Shown here in pieces: positions 1 through 5,966 of a stretch of 7,561 bases of DNA; the first letter of the stretch is position 1; each line of letters starts with the position of its first letter. The notes beneath the pieces are model-generated. The model made no database searches. It was not told the DNA's origin and was given only the letters and a program-made list of their open reading frames with translations. The translations under genes were made by a program, and so were the position numbers. The DNA is taken from positions 1 to 7,561 of the forward strand of contig DNQP01000094.1 in assembly GCA_003500955.1 (NCBI GenBank), in the 5' to 3' direction. This DNA comes from Curvibacter sp. (lineage in GTDB: Bacteria > Pseudomonadota > Gammaproteobacteria > Burkholderiales > Burkholderiaceae_C).

Positions 1-33
1 CCGCAAGGGCGCCACCCCACCCCCCCAACCGAG

Positions 34-40
34 AGAAGGA
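34..40 (+). promoter_or_regulatory. Ribosome binding site AGAAGGA for the gene at 49
   Basis: AGAAGGA ends 8 nt before the ATG at 49 and selects that start over the in-frame ATG at 58. The same heptamer at the same 8-nt spacing precedes the gene at 688. It follows a C/A-rich leader at about 13-30. Confidence 0.7.
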
Positions 41-48
41 ACCCAACC

Positions 49-372
49 ATGGACGCCATGAACCCCGACACCCCGGCCCAGCCGACCATGGCTGGCCAGG
101 AAACCCCGCCGGACGCTGGCATGGGCAGCTACACGATCTGCATCAAGGTCGAAGGCGGCCAGCTCAGCGTGGGCGTGGACAAGGCAGCGGCCGCCCCCAT
201 GGGTGACGGCATGGAAGGCATGGCCGAGACGGCCGAATACGCGCCGGCCGGCAGCATCAAGGAAGCCCTGACCATGGCGCTCGAGATCTACCGCAACGAC
301 GGCGGCATGCCGGACGAGGCCGTGGGCGACGCCGAGTTCAACAGTGGTTTCAGCCGCCGGGAGCCGATGTAA
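49..372 (+). CDS. Hypothetical phage protein with C-terminal DxxFxxGF motif
   Basis: This 107-aa protein has no function I can name. The N-terminus (about residues 1-25) is Met/Pro/Ala-rich and probably disordered. Residues 27-44 form a likely beta hairpin (SYTICIKVEGGQLSVGV). Residues 68-82 form a likely helix (GSIKEALTMALEIYR). The tail carries GDAEFNSGF at residues 93-101, a motif that recurs twice in the putative scaffold starting at 6649. The start at 49 is favoured over the ATG at 58 because AGAAGGA at 34-40 lies 8 nt upstream. The reading frame stays open to the window edge, so a longer upstream form is not excluded, but the Shine-Dalgarno site argues against it. The next gene begins inside its stop codon (TAATG). 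Its position before the terminase and the motif shared with the scaffold suggest a role in head assembly; this is inference. Confidence 0.75.
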   Translation: MDAMNPDTPAQPTMAGQETPPDAGMGSYTICIKVEGGQLSVGVDKAAAAPMGDGMEGMAETAEYAPAGSIKEALTMALEIYRNDGGMPDEAVGDAEFNSGFSRREPM

Positions 373-659
373 TGCCCAAGGCCATCCTTACCCTGGACGA
401 CCACGAAGACGGCCAGATGTCCCTCACGCTGTTCCTGGAAGGCGGATTCCAGGTCGACAGCAATGCCCACCAGGGCGCCAACCTGATCCTCCAGTACCTG
501 CAGGAACTCGGCAGCGTGCAGTCGGCCAGCGAGATCCGGGAACTCACTGGCGAAGAAGCCGCCGCCGTCATCGCCCAGGCCCAGGGCGCCCAGAACATCG
601 CCATGGGCCTGCCCGAGCCCCTGGATGCCGCGGTGGCCCCGCAGGGCAGCCAGCACTGA
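372..659 (+). CDS. Hypothetical phage protein, 95 aa
   Basis: This small acidic protein is not one I recognise. Residues 3-29 look like a beta hairpin or sheet (TLDDHEDGQ followed by MSLTLFLEGGFQV). Residues 33-47 are probably helical (HQGANLILQYLQELG). Residues 59-75 form an Ala/Gln-rich helix, and the C-terminus is loose. There is no signal peptide or membrane segment. The start ATG overlaps the upstream TAA by one base (TAATG), and GGGAG at 359-363 lies 8 nt upstream, so translation is probably coupled to the preceding gene. Small genes of this kind are common upstream of terminase genes in GC-rich phages and are usually unannotated. No specific role can be assigned. Confidence 0.75.
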   Translation: MPKAILTLDDHEDGQMSLTLFLEGGFQVDSNAHQGANLILQYLQELGSVQSASEIRELTGEEAAAVIAQAQGAQNIAMGLPEPLDAAVAPQGSQH

Positions 660-672
660 TCCCCCCACACCC

Positions 673-679
673 AGAAGGA
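673..679 (+). promoter_or_regulatory. Ribosome binding site AGAAGGA that fixes the start at 688
   Basis: AGAAGGA ends 8 nt before the ATG at 688. It picks this start over the in-frame upstream ATG at 625, which would lie deep inside the preceding gene. Heptamer and spacing are identical to those before the gene at 49. Confidence 0.75.
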
Positions 680-687
680 ACCACCCC

Positions 688-903
688 ATGAGCCAAGAAC
701 TCCGCCACGAGGTCACCATGGTCGTCAACGGCGAAAGCCGCAAGGTCATGGTGGACTCCGATCCCCAGCCAGCCGCCCAGGCCCAGGCCCAAGAACCCAA
801 AGCCGCCGCCCCCAAGCCGGCCGCCAAGAAGACCGCCACCGCCAAGCCCACCCTGCTGCAACGCGCCAAAGCCGCCGTCACCGGGAAGGGCAAGAAGGCC
901 TGA
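688..903 (+). CDS. Small protein with basic, histone H1-like C-terminal tail
   Basis: This 71-aa protein has two parts. Residues 1-22 are a compact beta-type segment (EVTMVVNGESRKVMV). Residues 25-71 are a low-complexity Pro/Ala/Gln linker that turns into a Lys/Ala-rich basic tail (KPAAKKTATAKPT, then a short helix ending GKGKKA). Tails of this kind resemble those of bacterial histone H1-like proteins and usually bind nucleic acid non-specifically; that is inference from composition. An in-frame ATG at 625 would lengthen the protein by 21 residues, but it lies inside the previous gene, whereas AGAAGGA precedes 688 at 8 nt. The position just upstream of the terminase genes would suit a DNA-associated accessory. 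It could equally be an unrelated protein with a flexible tail. Confidence 0.75.
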   Translation: MSQELRHEVTMVVNGESRKVMVDSDPQPAAQAQAQEPKAAAPKPAAKKTATAKPTLLQRAKAAVTGKGKKA

Positions 904-905
904 TC

Positions 906-1115
906 GTGATCCGCTTCCGCCACAAGGGGTGCCAGTCCGAGGCATTCAGTCACCTCGGTGATGCTTCAACTGGTACGCCCGATCAAACCCATTCAGCAGC
1001 GCTGAAAACCAAGGATCGTCACGGCAGGTATCCGAAATGCCCAGACTGCGGCTTCTTCCTCTGGTTGCTGGAGGAATCCGGCTGGGAAGTGATCCCCGAG
1101 CCCGTGGAGGCCTGA
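906..1115 (+). CDS. Small protein with possible HxxC/CxxC metal site
   Basis: This 69-aa protein starts with GTG and has AGAAGG at 893-898, 7 nt upstream, inside the end of the previous gene. The start follows the preceding stop codon by two bases. Four residues could form a zinc site: H6 and C9 (HKGC) with C45 and C48 (CPDC). The middle (residues 18-42) is Ser/Thr/His-rich and polar, and the C-terminus is hydrophobic with two tryptophans (FLWLLEESGWEV). A single zinc-ribbon-like unit is plausible but not proven. Base composition is unusual: positions 941-1040 count to 54% G+C, against about 68% in the portal gene, and codons such as AGT, GAT, TCA and CAA cluster here, which hints at a different origin. 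Two bases separate its stop from the terS start. A role in packaging or DNA binding is only a guess from position. Confidence 0.65.
   Translation: MIRFRHKGCQSEAFSHLGDASTGTPDQTHSAALKTKDRHGRYPKCPDCGFFLWLLEESGWEVIPEPVEA
1106..1110 (+). promoter_or_regulatory. Ribosome binding site GGAGG that decides the terS start
   Basis: GGAGG lies 7 nt before the ATG at 1118. It supports that start over the longer in-frame candidate at 1037, which would overlap the preceding gene by about 80 nt. Confidence 0.75.
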
Positions 1116-1117
1116 GC

Positions 1118-1726
1118 ATGGCCACTGCCAAGAAGGCGCCTGCCACCAAGAAGAATAAGCCGAAGGCCGGAACCTCCAAGGAAGCCGCAGAGCAGCGCAA
1201 GCGCCTGTTCGTCGAGGCCTACATCTCCAACGGTGGCAACGGCAAACAGGCAGCCATCGCAGCAGGCTTTGCCCCCAAGGCAGCTGCACAGCAGGCTTCG
1301 CGGCTGTTAACGGATGCGAATGTTTCGCATTTGATCAGGGAACGGTCGCAGAAACTGGCTCAGAAAATGGAGCTGACGACCGAGCGTACCCTGCGTGAAG
1401 TCGCCCGGCTGGCCTACTTTGACCCGCGCAAGCTGCTGGACAACACCGGGCGCCCGAAGCCCCTGCACGAGCTGGACGACGACACCGCGGCTGCTGTTGC
1501 CGGTATCGACGTCGAGGACAAGCTCAATCCGCCGGATCCTGGCTGCAAGGAGCGCACGTCTTCCATCGTGCTCAAGTACCGGCTGGCGGACAAGAACGCC
1601 GCCCTGGACAAGGCCATGAAGCACCTGGGCCTGTTCAAGGAAGACAACAAGCAGAAGACCCTGCTGGAGGGCGTGGACCGCGAGACGCTGATCGCGCTCA
1701 GGGAGAAGCTGCTTGGGTCGGCCTGA
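1118..1726 (+). CDS. terS: Terminase small subunit (Terminase_2-type)
   Basis: This is the DNA-recognition subunit of the packaging motor; it binds the phage packaging site and hands DNA to TerL. The protein is 202 aa. Residues 1-28 form a Lys/Ala/Pro-rich basic arm. Residues 28-75 match the Terminase_2 family pattern (KRLFVEAYI, then GNGKQAAIAAGF, then ASRLLTDANV), a helix-turn-helix DNA-binding domain. Residues 86-106 continue with TERTLREVARLAYFDPRKL, a typical segment of this family. Residues 112-165 are probably the oligomerisation region, and the C-terminal helix (residues 185-200) probably contacts TerL. The start at 1118 is chosen from GGAGG at 7 nt. The terL gene begins 14 nt before this stop. 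Positions 1291-1380 have lower G+C (48 of 90) and hold an interrupted palindrome. Family identification is from remembered sequence pattern, without a search. Confidence 0.9.
   Translation: MATAKKAPATKKNKPKAGTSKEAAEQRKRLFVEAYISNGGNGKQAAIAAGFAPKAAAQQASRLLTDANVSHLIRERSQKLAQKMELTTERTLREVARLAYFDPRKLLDNTGRPKPLHELDDDTAAAVAGIDVEDKLNPPDPGCKERTSSIVLKYRLADKNAALDKAMKHLGLFKEDNKQKTLLEGVDRETLIALREKLLGSA
1314..1330. repeat. Interrupted palindrome inside terS (candidate pac or TerS site)
   Basis: ATGCGAA and TTCGCAT form perfect 7-bp inverted arms around TGT. The element covers terS codons 66-71 (GAT GCG AAT GTT TCG CAT), and several of these are codons this genome otherwise avoids in favour of C-ending ones. 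In P22 the pac site lies within the small terminase gene, which makes this a reasonable candidate. A palindrome this size can also arise by chance in 7.5 kb. Confidence 0.35.
1700..1705 (+). promoter_or_regulatory. Ribosome binding site AGGGAG for terL within terS
   Basis: AGGGAG ends 7 nt before the TTG at 1713, supporting that uncommon start codon. It is embedded in the last codons of terS, so terL expression is probably coupled to terS translation. Confidence 0.6.
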
Positions 1727-3179
1727 CCTGGCCTGGGTGGACCAGCTGCCGCCCGAGCTCAAGAAGTCGCTGCTGGCGGAGGTGATCGCCGAGCTCAACG
1801 GCAACAAGCTGGCCGACTACCGGCCCTACGCCAAGCAGATCGAGTTCCACAACGCCGGGGCCGATGAAGGGGTGCGCGAGCGCCTGCTGATGGCCGGCAA
1901 CCAGCTGGGCAAGACCGTTGCCGGCAGCTTCGAGTGCGCCATGCACCTGACCGGCCGCTACCCCGAGGACTGGGACGGCGTCAGGTTCGAGCAGCCGACC
2001 ACCGGATGGGCGGCATCGCTGACCAGCCAGAGCACGCGCGACACCGTGCAGCGCCTGCTGCTGGGCAAGCCAGGTGAGTGGGGCACCGGGGCAATCCCCA
2101 AGGACGCCATCGTCAGCATCAAGCGCGCCAGCCACGGCGTATCCGATGCCGTGGAATCCATCGTGGTGCGCCACGTGTCGGGAGGCCTGTCCCGGCTGAC
2201 CATCAAGACCTATGACCAGGGCCGCGAGCGCTGGCAGGGCGAGACGCTGAATTTCGTGTGGTTCGACGAAGAACCGCCGCTGGACATCTACATCGAGGGC
2301 CTGACCCGCACCAACGCCACCCAAGGGATCGTCTGGCTGACCTTCACGCCGCTGCTGGGCATGTCGGACGTGGTCCGGCGCTTCCTGATCGAGAAGGTGC
2401 CTGGCACGCATATCACCGTCATGACCATCGAGGACGCCGAGCACTACACGCCGGCCCAGCGCGCGGCCATCATCGCCGGCTACCCGCCGCACGAGCGCGA
2501 GGCCCGCGCCAAGGGTATCCCGACGCTGGGAAGTGGCCGCATCTACCCGGTGCCCGAGGACATGATCCGAGAGCACGCTTTCCCCATCCCGGCGCACTGG
2601 CCCCGGATCTGCGGCCTGGACTTCGGCTGGGACCACCCGACGGCAGCCGTCTGGATCGCCATGGACCGCGACACCGACACCGTGCACGTGTACGACGCCT
2701 ACCGGGTAAAGGAAGCCCCGGTGCTGATGCACGCCGCCGCCGTCAAGGCGAAAGGGCAGTGGATTCCCGTGGCCTGGCCACATGACGGCCTGCAGCACGA
2801 CAAGGGCAGCGGCGAGGCCCTGGCCGATCAGTACCGCAAGCACGGCGTGAAGATGCTGCCCGACAAGGCCACGCATCCGCCTCAGCCTGGCGAGAAGGAA
2901 GGCACTGGCGGCAACGGCGTCGAGGCCGGCGTCATGGACATCCTGGACCGCATGCAGACCGGCCGCTTCAAGGTCGCGGCCCACCTGCACGACTGGTGGG
3001 AGGAGTTCCGGCTCTACCACCGCGAGGACGGAAAGATCGTCAAGGTCAACGATGACCTCATGAGCGCCACGCGCTACGCCGTGATGATGCTGCGCCACGC
3101 CAAGGTGCACACCAAGCCGCAGACCGCGCGCGTCCCTACCTTCCAGACCCGAGACCCAGCAGCCGGAATGCTGGGCTGA
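1713..3179 (+). CDS. terL: Terminase large subunit (packaging ATPase and nuclease)
   Basis: This is the motor that drives DNA into the procapsid and cuts it at the end of packaging. The protein is 488 aa, normal for the family. The ATPase domain has a Walker A motif at residues 61-68 (AGNQLGKT) and a Walker B with catalytic glutamate at 181-187 (FVWFDEE). A motif III-like segment follows at 206-212 (IVWLTFT). The C-terminal RNase H-like nuclease has GLDFGWD at 301-307, WPHDGL at 355-360 and DDLMSATRY at 447-455, supplying the usual acidic metal ligands (D303, D358, D447/D448). All key residues appear intact. The start is TTG at 1713, preceded by AGGGAG at 7 nt; the frame has a stop at 1689-1691, and the only nearby alternative is GTG at 1737, eight codons shorter. 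It overlaps terS by 14 nt. The downstream gap of 26 nt is C/A-rich. Confidence 0.95.
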   Translation: MGRPDLAWVDQLPPELKKSLLAEVIAELNGNKLADYRPYAKQIEFHNAGADEGVRERLLMAGNQLGKTVAGSFECAMHLTGRYPEDWDGVRFEQPTTGWAASLTSQSTRDTVQRLLLGKPGEWGTGAIPKDAIVSIKRASHGVSDAVESIVVRHVSGGLSRLTIKTYDQGRERWQGETLNFVWFDEEPPLDIYIEGLTRTNATQGIVWLTFTPLLGMSDVVRRFLIEKVPGTHITVMTIEDAEHYTPAQRAAIIAGYPPHEREARAKGIPTLGSGRIYPVPEDMIREHAFPIPAHWPRICGLDFGWDHPTAAVWIAMDRDTDTVHVYDAYRVKEAPVLMHAAAVKAKGQWIPVAWPHDGLQHDKGSGEALADQYRKHGVKMLPDKATHPPQPGEKEGTGGNGVEAGVMDILDRMQTGRFKVAAHLHDWWEEFRLYHREDGKIVKVNDDLMSATRYAVMMLRHAKVHTKPQTARVPTFQTRDPAAGMLG

Positions 3180-3194
3180 CCCCACACACCCCAT

Positions 3195-3199
3195 AGGAG
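3195..3199 (+). promoter_or_regulatory. Ribosome binding site AGGAG for the gene at 3206
   Basis: AGGAG lies 6 nt before the ATG at 3206, a strong Shine-Dalgarno. It follows the C/A-rich stretch at 3180-3192. Confidence 0.7.
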
Positions 3200-3205
3200 C
3201 CAGAC

Positions 3206-3571
3206 ATGGCCACTGCCGTCCCCACCGTCAAACCCAACAACGAGCTGCCCGCCCCGAAGGGTGCCATCCTGCACGCCAGCTGGAACCTGACCACTGCCAA
3301 TGCAGACGGCCGCGGCGTGCCCGTGGCTGGCTTCAAGACCTTCAACTGGCAGGCCGTCGCAGGCACCCCGGGCGGTGCCACCCTGGCCCTTGAGGGCAGC
3401 AACGACGGCACGAACTGGTATCCGCTGACCAAGGTCGGCGGCAGTACGGCAGCCACCTTGACGGCATCGGGCGGCGCCGAGACCAACGAGCACCCGCTGA
3501 TCGTGCGCCCCAATCTGAGCACGCCGGGTACAGGTGCCGTCTGGACCGTCTCCCTGGTGGCTACCGCCTAA
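3206..3571 (+). CDS. Beta-rich small protein, candidate virion surface or decoration protein
   Basis: This 121-aa protein is rich in Thr, Gly, Ala, Asn and Ser, has no cysteine, and shows alternating hydrophobic stretches typical of a beta sandwich: ILHASWNLT at 21-29, FKTFNWQAV at 43-51, GATLALEGSNDGTNW at 57-71, and VWTVSLVAT at 112-120. The block SNDGTNWYPLT (65-75) is a pattern I associate with beta-sandwich domains in phage structural proteins. There is no signal peptide or membrane helix. AGGAG lies 6 nt before the start. The gene sits between terL and the portal gene, and only 3 nt separate its stop from the portal start, so the two are probably co-translated. A capsid decoration or head-fibre subunit is the best guess; a portal-associated or chaperone-like role is possible. 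Confidence 0.8.
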   Translation: MATAVPTVKPNNELPAPKGAILHASWNLTTANADGRGVPVAGFKTFNWQAVAGTPGGATLALEGSNDGTNWYPLTKVGGSTAATLTASGGAETNEHPLIVRPNLSTPGTGAVWTVSLVATA

Positions 3572-3574
3572 CCC

Positions 3575-5959
3575 ATGGCCTTCGAGTCCTACGATCCCGA
3601 CCTGCCGGACGAGCTGCAGGGGCGGAGCGCGCCCGAGAAAACGGCAGGCGACGGCTTCGACCAGGCCGCGGAGTCCGAGCACGAGCGCCGCCAGCGCCGG
3701 CTCGACACGCTGAGCGGCATCATCAGCCGCCTGCGCGACGAGGCCATCCGGGACCGCAAGGAATCAGGCATTGAGGAGGTCTGGACGGCCTGCGAGAACG
3801 CCTACCAGTGCATTGACAGCGCCAACCCGGCCGCTGACCGCCAGAACTGGCGCAAGCCCACGGGCATCACGGGCCCGCTGACCCGGGCCCAGCAGAAGCG
3901 CGGCGACAGCAAGAGCACGGCTTTCGTGCGGCTGACCGCGCGCTACGTCGACATGGGCGCGGCAAAGATCAGCGAGATCGTCCTGCCCATCGACGACAAG
4001 GCATTCAGCTTCGACCCGACGCCGGTACCGGATCTCATCAACAAGACCCAGGACCAGACGCCGGTGGCAGGCCCCGATGGCCAGCCGCTGATGCAGCAGC
4101 CGCCACAGATGCCGGGCCAGCCGCCGCAGCCACCCAAGCCCACGACGGTCGGCGACATCATCAAGGCCGAGTTCGACAAGGCCGCGAAGGCAGCCGAGAA
4201 GGCCGAGAACCGAATCTACGACTGGTTGCTGGAAAGCCAGTACCCGAAGCAGATGCGCCGGGTCATCTTCGATTCAGCCCGTCTGGGTGTCGGCGTGCTC
4301 AAGGGCCCGGTGCCCGAGCTGCAGAAGGCCGCCAGCATCAGCGTGCAGAACGGCGTGGCCACCATGGTGGTCCAGGAGAAGGTCGCGCCGGCCGTGAAGT
4401 GGATCGACCCCTGGAACTTCTTCCCGCACGGAGCCTGCGGCGAGGACATCCACCAGGGCGACTACGTCTGCGAGCGCGACCGCATCGCCGAGGCCACGCT
4501 GCAGGCCCTCAAGGAAGAGCGAGATCAGCACACCGGCCAGCCGCTGTACATCGCCGGCCAGATCGACAAGGTCATTGCCGAGGGCCCCGGCAAGTGCCGG
4601 CTGGAGAACCAGAACCCCAACAAGCCCGTCAACGACAGCCAGTACGAGATCTGGTACTTCTACGGCACGCTCAAGCGCGACGACTTCCTGGCGCTCGAGC
4701 CCGCCGTGGGCAGCGAGGACCTGCCCGCGGACATGCAGACGGTCTACGCCATCGTGACCGTGGTCAACGACACCGTGATCCGGGCCACGCTGAACCCGAT
4801 GGAGAAGACCGGTGGCTTCACCTACCGCGTGCTGCCGTGGAGCCGCCGCGCTGGTTTCTGGGCCGGCATCGGCGTGGCCGAGCAGGTCAGCCTGGCGCAG
4901 AGCATTGTCAACGCAGGCACCCGCCGCCTGCTGGACAACGCCGGCATCAGCAGCGGCGCGCAGATCGTGGTCGACCAGGGCGCCGTGGTTCCGGCTGACG
5001 GAAACTGGACCATCACGCCGGACAAGCTCTGGTACAAGGTCGAGGGCGCCGGCGGCGACGATGTCCGCAAGGCCTTCATGTCCGTGGAGTTCCCCAACCT
5101 GGGGCAGCAGATCATGGGCGTGATCCAGTACGGCTTCAAGCTGGCCGAGGAGGCCAGCAACATCCCGCTGATCAGCCAGGGCCAGACCGGCGCCCAGGAC
5201 CCGCAGACCTTCGGCCAAGCAGAGCTGCAGAACACCAACGCCAACAGCCTGCTGCGCAACCTGGGCTACAACGTCGACGACTGCGTCACCGAGCCCCTGG
5301 TGAACGACCTCTACGAGTGGCTGCTGCTGGACCCCGACGTGCCGGCCGACGAGAAGGGCGACTTCAAGATCAACGCCCGCGGCTCCATCGCCATGGTCGA
5401 GAAGGCCATCCAGGAGCAGACGCTGACCGCCATGCTGGGCCTGTCGCTGAACCCGGCCTACGAGATGAACCCGGCCAAGGTAGCCGAAGAGTTCCTGCGG
5501 GCCAAGCGCATGGACCCGCGCCGTGCCCGCTACACCGACGAAGAGCTGCAGACCATGCGCAGCCAGCCGCAGCCCGAGGCGCCGGCCGTGCAGGTCGCCA
5601 AGATCCGGGCAGCCAGCGCCGAGAAGATCGAGCAGGCCCGCGGCCAAGTTGCCCTGCAGCGCGCCAAGATGGACACCGACCGCGACACGGCCTACACCCA
5701 GTCCCTGGAGCGCCGCGACGCCACCAACGCCATGACCCGCCGCGAGGAGCTCGCCATCAAGCGCGAGATCGCCTACCTGACCCTGCAGATCAACAAGGGC
5801 ATCAGCGTCGAGGACAACAAGACCAAGCTGGCCGAGACGGTGATGAAGCTGCGCACGACGCGCGACCTCGCCATGGCCGGTGCCCGCGCATCGTCCATGC
5901 CCAAGCCGCCCATCGAGCCCGCTGGCCGCGCGCCGGCTGGCCAGTCCTTCCAGAAGTGA
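3575..5959 (+). CDS. Portal protein, P22-like large type
   Basis: The portal forms the ring at one capsid vertex through which TerL pumps DNA and to which the tail attaches. The protein is 794 aa, in the range of the large P22/N4-type portals. Residues 35-65 are a charged helix. Residues 114-150 begin the body (FVRLTARYVDMGAAKISEI). Residues 155-190 are a Pro/Gln-rich insertion, probably a flexible loop. Residues 270-440 contain typical portal elements, including WIDPWNFFP (276-284) and LPWSRRAGFWAGIG (420-433). Residues 434-462 look like the long stem helix (AEQVSLAQSIVNAGTRRLL). Residues 670-770 are a long Arg/Ala/Glu/Gln helical stretch that resembles the C-terminal coiled-coil barrel of P22 gp1. 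No clear Shine-Dalgarno precedes 3575, and the start is 3 nt after the upstream stop, so coupled translation is likely. The assignment rests on size, neighbours and pattern, without a search. Confidence 0.88.
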   Translation: MAFESYDPDLPDELQGRSAPEKTAGDGFDQAAESEHERRQRRLDTLSGIISRLRDEAIRDRKESGIEEVWTACENAYQCIDSANPAADRQNWRKPTGITGPLTRAQQKRGDSKSTAFVRLTARYVDMGAAKISEIVLPIDDKAFSFDPTPVPDLINKTQDQTPVAGPDGQPLMQQPPQMPGQPPQPPKPTTVGDIIKAEFDKAAKAAEKAENRIYDWLLESQYPKQMRRVIFDSARLGVGVLKGPVPELQKAASISVQNGVATMVVQEKVAPAVKWIDPWNFFPHGACGEDIHQGDYVCERDRIAEATLQALKEERDQHTGQPLYIAGQIDKVIAEGPGKCRLENQNPNKPVNDSQYEIWYFYGTLKRDDFLALEPAVGSEDLPADMQTVYAIVTVVNDTVIRATLNPMEKTGGFTYRVLPWSRRAGFWAGIGVAEQVSLAQSIVNAGTRRLLDNAGISSGAQIVVDQGAVVPADGNWTITPDKLWYKVEGAGGDDVRKAFMSVEFPNLGQQIMGVIQYGFKLAEEASNIPLISQGQTGAQDPQTFGQAELQNTNANSLLRNLGYNVDDCVTEPLVNDLYEWLLLDPDVPADEKGDFKINARGSIAMVEKAIQEQTLTAMLGLSLNPAYEMNPAKVAEEFLRAKRMDPRRARYTDEELQTMRSQPQPEAPAVQVAKIRAASAEKIEQARGQVALQRAKMDTDRDTAYTQSLERRDATNAMTRREELAIKREIAYLTLQINKGISVEDNKTKLAETVMKLRTTRDLAMAGARASSMPKPPIEPAGRAPAGQSFQK

Positions 5960-5966
5960 GACCAGC

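Noticed and set aside
288..953. 221-codon minus-strand frame rich in Leu/Gly/Ala that could look membrane-like
   Set aside because: It is antisense to four closely spaced sense genes with good ribosome binding sites; the hydrophobicity comes from reverse-complemented Ala/Lys/Pro codons.
950..961. Palindrome TCACC-TC-GGTGA that could be an operator
   Set aside because: The 5-bp arms are short enough to be expected by chance many times here, and it lies inside a coding gene with no promoter signal nearby.
1037..1117. Extended N-terminus for terS from 1037
   Set aside because: It would overlap the preceding gene out of frame, and GGAGG at 7 nt marks the ATG at 1118.
2258..2785. 175-codon plus-strand frame inside terL
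   Set aside because: Arg/His/Pro/Gly-rich shadow in another frame of the terminase gene, with no homology-like pattern.
1698..3194. 498-codon open frame on the minus strand opposite terL
   Set aside because: It lies wholly antisense to a gene with intact Walker A, Walker B and nuclease motifs. Its product is a low-complexity Val/Gly/Leu/His/Arg mix typical of the reverse complement of GC-rich coding DNA.
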